This document shows positions 16,450 to 24,567 of a DNA stretch of 64,000 nucleotides, in pieces. Source of the DNA: Lachnospiraceae bacterium (GTDB taxonomy: Bacteria; Bacillota; Clostridia; Lachnospirales; Lachnospiraceae). The notes beneath the pieces were generated by a model. The model ran no database searches. It had not been told where the DNA came from and saw only the letters and a list, made by a program, of their open reading frames with translations. The translations under genes and the position numbers were made by a program. The number at the start of each line of letters is the position of its first letter. Within the stretch, counting starts at the first letter, position 1. The stretch spans positions 30,292 to 94,291 of the forward strand of contig CAADTT010000122.1 of assembly GCA_900752065.1 (NCBI GenBank), given 5' to 3'.

Positions 16450-16776
16450 TTACTTGAAGCGCAGAATATTGTTCTTTTCAGACTCATCTAAAATCCTGTC
16501 AAGCATTGCATCGAACTCATCATCATCATATTCTTCATCGTCATCATCATCTTCAAAGTCGTATTCCATCTCACAGGTCTCATATTCAGACACATCTGAC
16601 TTATCTTCCTGATACAGTTCACGGACAATTTTCTTTGCTTCTTTCACAGATACGCGTATTGCAATATCCTCCTCCGGTCCGCACAATTCAAGTACTTCCA
16701 GGTCGTCGTCATAAGACGCTTTGGTGACTTCCATTACAGCCAGATTTTCAAGTTCATCCTTATACAATACCTTCAT
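16450..16776 (-). CDS. Small acidic protein of unknown function
   Basis: 108 residues. The first ~60 form a plausible alpha/beta domain (KVLYKDELENLAVMEVTKASYDDDLEVLEL). The C-terminal half is dominated by Asp and Glu, including a run of five Asp and then EEYDDDEFDAML. AAGAGATGAAG-like context and GGAGG precede the ATG. It is not recognised. Possibly a DNA-mimic or a metal/charge buffer, but this is speculation. The GA-rich codon run is real coding sequence and not an independent repeat. Confidence 0.75.
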   Translation of the reverse strand: MKVLYKDELENLAVMEVTKASYDDDLEVLELCGPEEDIAIRVSVKEAKKIVRELYQEDKSDVSEYETCEMEYDFEDDDDDEEYDDDEFDAMLDRILDESEKNNILRFK

Positions 16777-16820
16777 CTCTTACCTCCTGCCTCGTCCGGC
16801 GCTCGTCCTGCACAGCAAAT

Positions 16821-16852
16821 ATTCAGAGTCAGGAAACCAAACGGTTCTGAAT
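16821..16852 (-). terminator. Possible terminator after leuD
   Basis: ATTCAGA (16821-16827) and TCTGAAT (16846-16852) enclose an inner AACC/GGTT pairing. No strong U tract follows, so this is weak. Confidence 0.35.
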
Positions 16853-16859
16853 AAATGCC

Positions 16860-17348
16860 TTATTTGTTATTGATGTAATTGATCAGCCCTTCGGCCTTAA
16901 TGATTCTCTGCATAAACTCCGGGAATGCCTGACCTTTGAACTCCGTTCCCTTCGTCCTATTATAAATCATTCCACTGTCAAAGTCTACCTCAACTTCATC
17001 TCCCGCTTCGATTCCTTTCGATGCTTCCGGACATTCAATAATCGGAAGTCCGATGTTGATAGAATTTCTGTAAAAAATCCGCGCAAAAGTCTCTGCAATG
17101 ACGCAGCTTACCCCCGCTGCCTTAATGGCGATCGGCGCATGTTCCCGGGAGGAACCGCAGCCAAAGTTTTTATCTGCCACAATAATATCTCCCTTCTGCA
17201 CCTGATGCACAAATTCCTTGTCGATATCCTCCATGCAGTGTGTTGCCAGCTCCGCAGGATCTGAGGAGTTCAGATATCTCGCAGGAATGATCACATCTGT
17301 ATCCACATTGTCACCGTATTTAAATACTTTTCCATTCGCTTTCATCAT
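16860..17348 (-). CDS. leuD: 3-isopropylmalate dehydratase small subunit
   Basis: 162 residues, LeuD of the short clostridial/archaeal type. It forms the swivelling domain of isopropylmalate isomerase with LeuC in leucine synthesis. Typical motifs: GDNVDTDVIIPARYLN, DKNFGCGSSREHAPIAI and ETFARIFYRNSINIGLP. AGGAGG lies 6 nt before the first of two adjacent ATGs. It starts 10 nt after the leuC stop. Confidence 0.96.
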   Translation of the reverse strand: MMKANGKVFKYGDNVDTDVIIPARYLNSSDPAELATHCMEDIDKEFVHQVQKGDIIVADKNFGCGSSREHAPIAIKAAGVSCVIAETFARIFYRNSINIGLPIIECPEASKGIEAGDEVEVDFDSGMIYNRTKGTEFKGQAFPEFMQRIIKAEGLINYINNK

Positions 17349-17358
17349 CCATTTCCTC

Positions 17359-18630
17359 CTATAATCCCAGTTCAGCAGGTGCTGAAATCTTTCCTGTCAC
17401 TGCACTTGCCGCCGCTACTGCCGGACTTGCCAGATATACCTCTGATTCCACATGTCCCATACGACCTACAAAGTTCCGGTTTGTGGTGGATATGCACCGT
17501 TCTCCGGCTGCCAGAATTCCCATATATCCGCCCAGACAGGGTCCGCAGGTCGGCGTGCTCACGACTGCTCCCGCCTCGATAAAGATTTTCACCAGTCCTT
17601 CCTCGATCGCCTGGAGATAAATATGCTGTGTCGCCGGAATGACAATGCAGCGCACACCCTTCTTCACATGACGTCCTTTTAAGATTTCCGCCGCACAGCG
17701 AAGGTCATCAATTCTTCCGTTGGTGCAGGAGCCGATCACTGCCTGGTCAACGGCAACATCCTCTGTGATCTCGTCAATCGTCTTTGTATTTTCCGGCAGG
17801 TGCGGGAATGCGATCGTGGGCTTCAGTTCACTTAAATCAATCGTGTACTCTGCATCATAAACAGCATCCTCATCTGCCTCATAAGCGGTAAACGTCCGTT
17901 TGGAGTGCTCCTTCATATACTGGACCGTCAGCTCATCCACCGGGAAAATCCCGTTTTTCCCGCCGGCTTCAATCGCCATATTTGCAATCGTAAAACGGTC
18001 ATCCATCGTCAGGTTCTTTACGCCCTCACCCACAAACTCCATAGATTTATATAACGCACCATCCACGCCGATCATGCCGATGATATGCAAAATGACATCC
18101 TTTCCGCTCACCCATTTCGAAGGTTTTCCCACCAGATTAAACTTTATCGCGGAAGGAACCTTAAACCATGCCTTTCCTGTCACCATGCCTGCCGCCATAT
18201 CCGTGCTTCCCACTCCTGTGGAAAAAGCTCCCAGCGCGCCGTAAGTACAGGTATGGGAATCTGCTCCAATGACCACATCTCCAGCCACCGTCAGTCCTTT
18301 TTCCGGGAGCAGCGCATGTTCAATTCCCATGTCTCCCACATCAAAATAATTGGTAATCTCATGTCTGCACGCAAACTCTCTCACACATTTGCAGTGCTCC
18401 GCCGATTTGATATCCTTATTCGGAATAAAATGATCCATAACCAGGGCAATCTTCTCCTTATCAAAGACCGTCTGCTTTGTCATCTTATCCATCTCATGGA
18501 TTGCCACCGGAGATGTAATATCATTCCCCAACACCAGGTCCAGATCTGCCTCGACCAACTGTCCTGCTTCTACATACGGAAGTCCGGCATGGGCAGCCAG
18601 AATCTTCTGTGTCATTGTCATTCCACTCAT
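17359..18630 (-). CDS. leuC: 3-isopropylmalate dehydratase large subunit
   Basis: 423 residues, the aconitase-fold subunit that holds the [4Fe-4S] cluster. Cluster Cys lie in VIGSCTNGRIDDL and TPTCGPCLGGYMG, and substrate-site ADSHTCTYGALGAF is intact. AGGAGG lies 9 nt before the ATG. It converts 2-isopropylmalate to 3-isopropylmalate with LeuD. A LysR-type gene is transcribed divergently from a 155-nt shared region, so it is the likely regulator. leuA is not in the window, and leuB is at 35161. Confidence 0.96.
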   Translation of the reverse strand: MSGMTMTQKILAAHAGLPYVEAGQLVEADLDLVLGNDITSPVAIHEMDKMTKQTVFDKEKIALVMDHFIPNKDIKSAEHCKCVREFACRHEITNYFDVGDMGIEHALLPEKGLTVAGDVVIGADSHTCTYGALGAFSTGVGSTDMAAGMVTGKAWFKVPSAIKFNLVGKPSKWVSGKDVILHIIGMIGVDGALYKSMEFVGEGVKNLTMDDRFTIANMAIEAGGKNGIFPVDELTVQYMKEHSKRTFTAYEADEDAVYDAEYTIDLSELKPTIAFPHLPENTKTIDEITEDVAVDQAVIGSCTNGRIDDLRCAAEILKGRHVKKGVRCIVIPATQHIYLQAIEEGLVKIFIEAGAVVSTPTCGPCLGGYMGILAAGERCISTTNRNFVGRMGHVESEVYLASPAVAAASAVTGKISAPAELGL

Positions 18631-18697
18631 GACTCATTTCCTCCTCATTTTATGTTCTAGCAACGCCTGGTTTTGACCAGACTGTATTTTGTTTTTC

Positions 18698-18775
18698 ATA
18701 TGGACAGTATAGCACAAAATATATTATAATAGAAATACATATTATGAATATATATCATAACCTTTAGTTATGAAG
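18698..18775. promoter_or_regulatory. Divergent leuC/lysR control region with LysR-type box
   Basis: For leuC, TATACT on the minus strand (18703-18708) has no good -35, as expected for an activated promoter. A palindrome CATAAC-CTTTA-GTTATG (18756-18772) contains the T-N11-A pattern typical of LysR-type binding sites and lies just upstream of the regulator's ATG. Confidence 0.5.
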
Positions 18776-18785
18776 AAAGGCTTTT

Positions 18786-19673
18786 ATGGAACAGCATTTA
18801 TCCTTATACAAAATATTTTACACAGTCGCCCAGGAAAAAAATATCTCACGGGCAGCCGCATCCCTGTACATCAGTCAGCCTGCCATCAGCAAATCAATCC
18901 GAAAGCTGGAAGACTCTCTGGGTGCCACGTTGTTTTCCCGCAGCTCCAGAGGCGTACAGCTCACAGCAGAAGGAAAACTCCTGTTTCAATACGTGAGTTC
19001 AGCCTTTGATACATTGAAAACCGGAGAAGAACAGCTTCATCAGATGACTGAGCTTGGCATCGGACATCTCAGAATCGGCGTAAGCACAACTCTGTGCAAA
19101 TATATGCTTCTGCCCTATCTGCAAAAATTTATAGAACTTTATCCAAACATCCGGATTTCCATCAAATGCCAGTCCAGCAATCATACGCTTCAGCTTCTGA
19201 ATGAACGGCATATTGACATTGGCTTCATCGGAAAACCCTCTTCTACCGAAAATATCCTGTTTTTTCCGCTGGATGAAATAGAAGATATCTTCGTAGCCAC
19301 AAAAAGCTATATCAATAACCTTTCCCTGAAAGATTCCGAAAACAGCCTTTTCCATTCGGCCACCCTGATGCTTCTGGATAAAGAAAATATGACCCGTCAG
19401 TATATCAATGACTATTTAAAAGAACAGCAGATAGAGCCTGGAAATATTCTGGAAGTTACAACCATGGATCTGCTGATTGAGTTTGCCAAGATCAGCCTGG
19501 GCATTGCCTGCGTCATTCGCCAGTTTGTCCAGCCGGAGCTGAATTCCGGAATCCTGACGGAAATTCCCCTGTCGGCTCCTCTCCACAAAAGAGAAGTCGG
19601 CTTTGCCTGTCTGAATTCTGGTCAGCACAGCCATGCCATGCAGGCATTTCTGGATTTCTGCTGTTCCCAGTAA
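18786..19673 (+). CDS. LysR-family transcriptional regulator, divergent from leuCD
   Basis: 295 residues. The N-terminal winged HTH (residues ~4-63) reads LSLYKIFYTVAQEKNISRAAASLYISQPAISKSIRKLE. A two-lobed effector domain follows from about residue 88. The divergent arrangement with leuC suggests it activates leucine genes and represses itself, a common layout. The ligand might be 2-isopropylmalate as in Clostridia and cyanobacterial analogues, but this is inference. AAAGG-type ribosome site precedes the ATG. Confidence 0.9.
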   Translation: MEQHLSLYKIFYTVAQEKNISRAAASLYISQPAISKSIRKLEDSLGATLFSRSSRGVQLTAEGKLLFQYVSSAFDTLKTGEEQLHQMTELGIGHLRIGVSTTLCKYMLLPYLQKFIELYPNIRISIKCQSSNHTLQLLNERHIDIGFIGKPSSTENILFFPLDEIEDIFVATKSYINNLSLKDSENSLFHSATLMLLDKENMTRQYINDYLKEQQIEPGNILEVTTMDLLIEFAKISLGIACVIRQFVQPELNSGILTEIPLSAPLHKREVGFACLNSGQHSHAMQAFLDFCCSQ

Positions 19674-19715
19674 GTAAACACTGTAATCAAGCTTTTCTTT
19701 TTCTTCAAAAAAAGG

Positions 19716-19721
19716 TATACT
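19716..19721 (+). promoter_or_regulatory. -10 element before the serine hydrolase gene
   Basis: TATACT with a T-rich upstream segment. The -35 (TTTTCT at 17-nt spacing) is poor. Confidence 0.4.
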
Positions 19722-19765
19722 GGAAAGAAAAACGTAAATTTATTACAGGAAAGGTGGTTGAACAC

Positions 19766-20620
19766 ATGAAGCAAAAAACAAAACGTATTCTGCTCTGTCT
19801 GTTGACGCTGGCACTGGTTCTTACGCTTCCCGTAAGCGCTCAGGCCGCAGGCAAGACGAAGAAAGCAAAAGCTCAGGTAAAAATGAACCGGCTGAAAAAA
19901 CAGGTCACCAGCTACATAAAAAAAAGCTGCCCTATTTCAGCCAACGGGCAATCCTCCTCTACTGCATGGTCTGTCTATGTAAAGGATTTAAAGACCGGCG
20001 CAAAATTTACAATCAATGATAAATCCTTTTTTTCCGCCAGTACCATCAAGCTGTATGCAATGGCAACTGCCTACGACCAGGCAAAAAAGAAAAAGCTGAA
20101 TCTGTCGCCATATCTGGAGTCCCAGATCCGCAGCATGATCAATGTCAGCAGCAATGATGCCTTCAACAATCTTGTTTATAATTATCTGGGCGCCGGCACG
20201 ATCAATAAATTCTGCAAAGCGCATAAATTCAAACAGACGCAGCAGTATACCCCCTGCGGCAGCGGAAATTCTGCGGTGGTTGCCGGAGTCAACAAGGCAA
20301 ATCTGACAAGTGCTGAAAACTGCGGCAGGCTTTTGGAAAAAATCTACCGTGGAAAAATGGTTTCAAAATCTGCATCGAAAAAAATGCTTTCCTACCTTCG
20401 TTCCCAGACGATCCGAACAAAAATACCGCAGGGTGTTCCCTACGGTATCGCAACGGCAAATAAAACAGGGGAAAGCGGCACCATACAAAACGATACCGCT
20501 ATTGTCTACGGAAAAAAGACTACCTACGTGATCTGCGTATTTACCAACACAAATAATCCTTCCAGAGCGATCAGTTGTATCCAGCAGATCTCACGTATGG
20601 TCTACAATGCATTAAATTAG
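19766..20620 (+). CDS. Secreted beta-lactamase-fold serine hydrolase
   Basis: 284 residues from ATG at 19766 (AAAGGTGG upstream). A signal peptide covers ~1-28 and ends AQAA. The three class A motifs are present: Ser92-T-I-Lys95, Ser129-Asn-Asp131, and KTG in ATANKTGESG. A basic Lys-rich stretch follows the signal. The SxN motif reads SND rather than the SDN of true class A beta-lactamases and the omega-loop Glu is not obvious. It may be a D,D-peptidase or wall-associated hydrolase rather than a resistance enzyme. Single gene, no partner. Confidence 0.82.
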   Translation: MKQKTKRILLCLLTLALVLTLPVSAQAAGKTKKAKAQVKMNRLKKQVTSYIKKSCPISANGQSSSTAWSVYVKDLKTGAKFTINDKSFFSASTIKLYAMATAYDQAKKKKLNLSPYLESQIRSMINVSSNDAFNNLVYNYLGAGTINKFCKAHKFKQTQQYTPCGSGNSAVVAGVNKANLTSAENCGRLLEKIYRGKMVSKSASKKMLSYLRSQTIRTKIPQGVPYGIATANKTGESGTIQNDTAIVYGKKTTYVICVFTNTNNPSRAISCIQQISRMVYNALN

Positions 20621-20667
20621 TCAAATGTGCAGGCGGCTTGCCCACTGGGTTCATTAATAAGCTGCGA

Positions 20668-20700
20668 AAAAAGGCTGCGTCTTTAAGACGCAGCCCCTTT
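20668..20700. terminator. Bidirectional terminator between the serine hydrolase and ilvC
   Basis: Stem GGCTGCGTCTT (20673-20683) / AAGACGCAGCC (20685-20695). On the minus strand it is followed by six T, so it mainly serves ilvC. Confidence 0.8.
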
Positions 20701-20709
20701 ATGCCTTGA

Positions 20710-21729
20710 TTAGTTATTGATCAGCTTATCCTCATCACTCCAGCTATAGAGTTTACGAACCTCAGCACCAACAACCTCTGCCGGATGCTCTGCCGCTTTT
20801 CTTCTCATAGCTCTGAAGTGAGCCTGTCCGCCTGCCGGTGACATATCCAGCAGGAAGTCTTTTGCGAAAGAACCATCCTGAATGTTCGCCAGGATCTGCT
20901 TCATAGCTTTCTTTGTATCCTCTGTGATGATCTTCGGTCCGGTGATGTAATCGCCGTACTCTGCGGTATTGGAGATAGAATATCTCATTCCTGCAAAGCC
21001 TGACTGGTAGATCAGATCTACGATCAGCTTCATCTCGTGGATACACTCGAAATATGCGTTTCTCGGATCATATCCAGCCTCAACCAGAGTCTCAAAGCCT
21101 GCCTGCATCAGCGCACATACACCGCCGCAGAGAACTGCCTGCTCACCGAACAGGTCTGTTTCTGTCTCTGTACGGAAGGTAGTCTCCAAAACGCCAGCTC
21201 TGGCTCCGCCGATTCCCAGCGCATAAGCCAGTGCCAGATCCAGAGCCTTTCCGGTAGCATTCTGCTGTACAGCTACAAGACAAGGTACACCTTTTCCTGC
21301 CTGATACTCGCTTCTTACCGTATGGCCCGGTCCCTTCGGTGCGATCATCGTTACGTCTACATCTGCAGGCGGTACGATCTGTCCGAAGTGGATGGCAAAA
21401 CCATGAGCAAACATCAACATATTTCCTGCTTCAAGGTTCGGCTCGATATCCTTCTTGTACATAGCTGCCTGCTTCTCATCATTGATCAGAATCATGATGA
21501 TATCAGCCTGTTTTGCTGCTTCTGCCGCTGTATAAACCTTAAAGCCCTGTTCTTCTGCCTTTTTCCAGGATTTGCTGCCTTCATAAAGACCGATAATTAC
21601 ATTACATCCGGACTCCTTCAGGTTCAGTGCATGTGCATGTCCCTGGCTGCCGTATCCGATGATTGCGATGGTCTTTCCCTCTAATAAAGAGAGATTGCAG
21701 TCTTCCTGATAATAAATTTGTGCTGCCAT
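20710..21729 (-). CDS. ilvC: Ketol-acid reductoisomerase
   Basis: 339 residues from ATG at 21729, chosen because GGAGG lies 8 nt upstream and the family starts MAAQIYYQ-like. Class I enzyme: Rossmann motif IIGYGSQGHAHALNLK, the catalytic acidic residues in DLFGEQAVLCGG and the C-terminal knotted domain (NAYFECIHEMKLI, YSISNTAEYGDY). It converts acetolactate to dihydroxyisovalerate with NADPH. It follows ilvN by 70 nt in one transcript. Confidence 0.97.
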   Translation of the reverse strand: MAAQIYYQEDCNLSLLEGKTIAIIGYGSQGHAHALNLKESGCNVIIGLYEGSKSWKKAEEQGFKVYTAAEAAKQADIIMILINDEKQAAMYKKDIEPNLEAGNMLMFAHGFAIHFGQIVPPADVDVTMIAPKGPGHTVRSEYQAGKGVPCLVAVQQNATGKALDLALAYALGIGGARAGVLETTFRTETETDLFGEQAVLCGGVCALMQAGFETLVEAGYDPRNAYFECIHEMKLIVDLIYQSGFAGMRYSISNTAEYGDYITGPKIITEDTKKAMKQILANIQDGSFAKDFLLDMSPAGGQAHFRAMRRKAAEHPAEVVGAEVRKLYSWSDEDKLINN

Positions 21730-21798
21730 TTTCATTTCCTCCAAATTCTTAATATATTTGTTAAAGGTTGTTGAAAGCCTCTAGCTAACTTATGTATA

Positions 21799-22296
21799 TT
21801 ACAGGTATCTGACGTCATCAGCGCCCCTGGACAGTCCGGTAATACCAGTACGCGCCAGTTCCAGAATCTCATAATCCTTCAAAAGATCAATGAACGCTTC
21901 GATCTTTGACTGATTTCCTGTCATCTCGATCGTAAGGGAATCCACTCCCACATCCACGATATTCGCACGGAAAATTCCGGCAACGGAAACGATATCCTGA
22001 CGTTCCTTCGCCTCTGCCCTGACCTTGATAAGAATCAATTCGCGGGTTACGCTCTCCCCTTCTTTCAATGTCTTAATATCCACAACATCGATCAACTTCG
22101 CCAACTGCTTTGTAATCTGATCGAGAATCAGCTCATCCCCGCGAACCACTACTGTCATTCTGGAATATCTCGGATCAGCCGTCTCACCAACAGTCAGGCT
22201 GTCAATATTGTAACCCCTGCGGCTGAACAGCCCTGCCACACGGCTCAATACACCTGATGTATTGTCAACTAACATAGATAATACTCGTCTCTTCAT
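21799..22296 (-). CDS. ilvN: Acetolactate synthase small (regulatory) subunit
   Basis: 165 residues. N-terminal ACT domain (RRVLSMLVDNTSGVLSRVAGLFSRRGYNIDSLTVG) that binds valine for feedback control, followed by the C-terminal ALS_ss domain. The catalytic partner ilvB is not adjacent but lies at 31718, in the leuB-ilvD-ilvB operon, which is unusual since the two are commonly paired. It has its own strong promoter. Confidence 0.95.
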   Translation of the reverse strand: MKRRVLSMLVDNTSGVLSRVAGLFSRRGYNIDSLTVGETADPRYSRMTVVVRGDELILDQITKQLAKLIDVVDIKTLKEGESVTRELILIKVRAEAKERQDIVSVAGIFRANIVDVGVDSLTIEMTGNQSKIEAFIDLLKDYEILELARTGITGLSRGADDVRYL

Positions 22297-22357
22297 GAAA
22301 AACCCTGCTTTCTCTGACTTGATACGGAAATCTTCTATGATTTCCTTTCGTTATGTC

Positions 22358-22386
22358 ATTGTACCAACTATTATTTTCTTTGTCAA
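22358..22386 (-). promoter_or_regulatory. Promoter of ilvN-ilvC
   Basis: Minus-strand TTGACA (22381-22386), 17-nt spacer, TACAAT (22358-22363). The ~55-nt leader holds a small hairpin (GGAAATC at 22326-22332, GATTTCC at 22339-22345). No T-box signature was seen. Confidence 0.8.
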
Positions 22387-22441
22387 TAAGAAACTGCTTT
22401 ACTAAGGTAAACTGTAAAACTGTAAAAACCCCCGCATTGGT

Positions 22442-22888
22442 TCATTTTCCTCTCATTTCACAGTTTTTTCCACATTTCTCCTCACATTCTTTGTAACAGT
22501 TATAACAATACTGGATAATTTCTTTTCGCGTGATGATTCCGATAAAAATCTGATTATCATCGATCACCGGGACAAAATTCTGGTTCATGGATGTGAGCAC
22601 CAGATCCTCCATATCACAGTTTACATTTACCGGATCGTTGTACCAGCGTCTCGGTATAGAGCTTAATGGAATATCTTCCGCCTTATGCAGATCCAACAGA
22701 TATTTATCCTTAATACTCCACAAAAAATCCCCCTCGGTAATTGTGCCTACATAATTTCCCGCTCGGCTGATGATCGGAATTGCCGAATATCTGTGATATT
22801 CCATTTTCTCAAGAGCCTGCCGCAGAGAATAGTCCTCATACAAATACGCAACCTCGCTCTTGGGTGTCAAAAAAAATAGTACATTCAT
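22442..22888 (-). CDS. CBS-domain pair protein with Cys-rich tail
   Basis: 148 residues with two CBS repeats (about 12-70 and 75-128). The first has YHRYSAIPIISRAGNYVGTITEGDFL, the second NQNFVPVIDDNQIFIGIITRKEII. CBS pairs usually bind adenine nucleotides. The last 20 residues have Cys in the pattern C-x2-C-x3-C-x3-C-x3-C, which could hold a metal. No catalytic domain is attached. Function unknown. AAGGA precedes the ATG. Confidence 0.85.
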   Translation of the reverse strand: MNVLFFLTPKSEVAYLYEDYSLRQALEKMEYHRYSAIPIISRAGNYVGTITEGDFLWSIKDKYLLDLHKAEDIPLSSIPRRWYNDPVNVNCDMEDLVLTSMNQNFVPVIDDNQIFIGIITRKEIIQYCYNCYKECEEKCGKNCEMRGK

Positions 22889-22976
22889 CTGTAATCCTTA
22901 CACCTCATTTCGTAAATCCATCTCTCTTGTATCATATGCACTGCCGCTTCTGTCCTGACAGCACTTTTTTCAAAAA

Positions 22977-23000
22977 GGCTGCCGCAGGATTGCAGCAGCC
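22977..23000 (-). terminator. Terminator after the LCP gene
   Basis: GGCTGCCGCA (22977-22986) pairs with TGCAGCAGCC (22991-23000) with one mismatch, followed on the minus strand by five T. Confidence 0.75.
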
Positions 23001-23015
23001 CTTCTATTTCCTGTC

Positions 23016-24179
23016 TTATTCGGAATCTCCGCCATCCTCTGCGTCTGATCCCGTTTCGCTCTCCAGCTTTTGCTTATCCTCAGTCGTCAGCTCATCGCCA
23101 TTGCTCTGATAATTCTCACTGCTGGATGCGGTATCCTCTGTAAAGCCTGTCCGCTCGATAATATAATTGCTCCGCTCCAAGACATCCGCGGAGGGCGTAT
23201 ATTCCTCATTGTCAAAAAGGAAGGTGTGAAGCTCATCCACATTCTTTTCCAACGTAACCGGAACTTCCTCATCGCTGCCGTCCGACCAGGTTCTGTGCCA
23301 GAACGGGAAACCTGATGTCGCTCCGATCTTATAGGAAAGCATGCTCATACCCATGGAAAGTATTTCGCTTTTTGAAATATTGGTGCTGATCTTCGGGAAT
23401 ACATGATCCATGATCCTTGTCAGAGTTGAAATATCGGATTTTTTCGCTTTGTCCACGATTTTTGCTATCACCTCTCTCTGTCGAAGCGTACGCTTAAAAT
23501 CATTTCCTGCCGTGTAACGGATCCGACAATAAGAAGTCGCCTGTACGCCGTCCATCAGATAAGTTCCCTCTCCCGGAAGAGGTTCATAATCCTTCTCAGC
23601 TACCTTGGAGACACTGACACAGTAATTGTTCAGATGCACTGCCTCATCCTCTGTAACTGTGATCTCGATACCGCCCAACTCATCAATGATATCCGTCAGA
23701 GCGCTGAAATCCACCATCACATATTGCTGAATGTCCAGATCCAGGTTCGTATTCAGCATACTGATGGCCCATTCCATTCCTCCGTTTGGATAGGCTGCAT
23801 TGGCTTTGCTGTACCGGTCTTCCCCGATATTCAGGTATGTATCCCGGTAAATGGATACCAGTCTTACTTCCTTTGTGTCATTATTAATGCTCGCAATGAT
23901 AATCGTATCCGTATTGGTCTTATTTTCGTCCACGCCGAACAGCGCAATATTCATATAGCCCTTTAACGCAGCGTCTGTCTCCGCCGTCTTATTGATAATG
24001 ACCTTTTCCGTATCCAGCTCTTTAATTTCAATCTTATTCAGCTCCTTATCAAGCTGTATGTACGCGAAGGCAACTCCACATACCAGGAAAAGCATGATTA
24101 CTTCAACGATAAAAAGAATTTTTCTTCTCCTGTATTTTTTATATGCCGCGCTCTTCTTATCCACTCGTCTTTTTCCCAT
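23016..24179 (-). CDS. LytR-CpsA-Psr (LCP) family cell-wall glycopolymer transferase
   Basis: 387 residues. Cytoplasmic basic N-terminus (KRRVDKKSAAYKKYRRRK), one membrane helix at ~21-42, then the extracellular LCP domain with FGVDENKTNTDTIIIASIN, VSIYRDTYLNIG and LRQREVIAKIV, including the conserved Asp/Arg set that binds polyprenyl-pyrophosphate. It attaches wall polymers to peptidoglycan. The last ~45 residues are Ser/Glu/Asp-rich and probably disordered. Last gene of the glgB-mscS-csoR-LCP run (13 nt after csoR). Confidence 0.93.
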   Translation of the reverse strand: MGKRRVDKKSAAYKKYRRRKILFIVEVIMLFLVCGVAFAYIQLDKELNKIEIKELDTEKVIINKTAETDAALKGYMNIALFGVDENKTNTDTIIIASINNDTKEVRLVSIYRDTYLNIGEDRYSKANAAYPNGGMEWAISMLNTNLDLDIQQYVMVDFSALTDIIDELGGIEITVTEDEAVHLNNYCVSVSKVAEKDYEPLPGEGTYLMDGVQATSYCRIRYTAGNDFKRTLRQREVIAKIVDKAKKSDISTLTRIMDHVFPKISTNISKSEILSMGMSMLSYKIGATSGFPFWHRTWSDGSDEEVPVTLEKNVDELHTFLFDNEEYTPSADVLERSNYIIERTGFTEDTASSSENYQSNGDELTTEDKQKLESETGSDAEDGGDSE

Positions 24180-24192
24180 CTCACATATCCTC

Positions 24193-24561
24193 TTACTTTA
24201 TAAATCGGTCGATAGCCTTATTCAGTTCTTCAATGGCCTCTGTATCCCCTGTTTCCACTGCTTCCACCAGACAATGCTGTATATGGTCGTGCAAGATCAC
24301 CTTGCCCGTATTGTTGATGGCAGCCTTCACCGCGGAAAGCTGTATCAGCACTTCGCTGCAGTCCCGTCCCGACTCTACCATCTTCTTGATCGACTCCAGA
24401 TGGCCGATCGCCCGGGACAGCCGGTTCAGCACCGCCTTTGTATTCTCATGGGTATGGGTATGTGACCCATGAGAATGTGGGATATTTTCATTTTCATGAG
24501 CATGGATATGTGTATGCTCATACACACTGCCATCTTCTCTCACATGCTTATGTGGTTCCAT
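24193..24561 (-). CDS. csoR: CsoR-family metal-sensing repressor with His-rich N-terminus
   Basis: 122 residues. Residues ~39-122 are the four-helix DUF156 fold. Cys68, His93 and Cys97 have the exact spacing of the CsoR Cu(I) site (Cys, His 25 later, Cys 4 later). The first 38 residues hold 11 His (HTHIHAH, HSHGSHTHTH), an extension not found in canonical CsoR, and it may store or capture metal. No copper exporter or chaperone gene is in the window. Its ribosome site is inside the mscS end, 6 nt between genes. Nickel/cobalt sensing is less likely given the Cys-His-Cys set. Confidence 0.88.
   Translation of the reverse strand: MEPHKHVREDGSVYEHTHIHAHENENIPHSHGSHTHTHENTKAVLNRLSRAIGHLESIKKMVESGRDCSEVLIQLSAVKAAINNTGKVILHDHIQHCLVEAVETGDTEAIEELNKAIDRFIK
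24442..24521. repeat. Two inverted repeats inside the His-rich part of csoR
   Basis: ATTCTCATGGGT (24442-24453) with ACCCATGAGAAT (24465-24476), and ATGAGCAT (24496-24503) with ATGCTCAT (24514-24521). They are in coding DNA and may form mRNA hairpins, or reflect the repetitive His codons. Confidence 0.6.
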
Positions 24562-24567
24562 ATTCTT

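Noticed and set aside
16506..16560. Simple-sequence run of CAT/TCA/TCT triplets (microsatellite-like)
   Set aside because: It encodes the Asp/Glu run of the acidic protein on the other strand and is explained by that.
19766..20620. Antibiotic-resistance beta-lactamase
   Set aside because: The SxxK and KTG motifs fit the fold, but SND replaces SDN and no clear omega-loop Glu is seen. A wall-related hydrolase is the safer call.
21745..22441. T-box or BCAA riboswitch before ilvN
   Set aside because: The leader is only ~55 nt from a consensus promoter and no AGGGTGG-type T-box sequence is seen.
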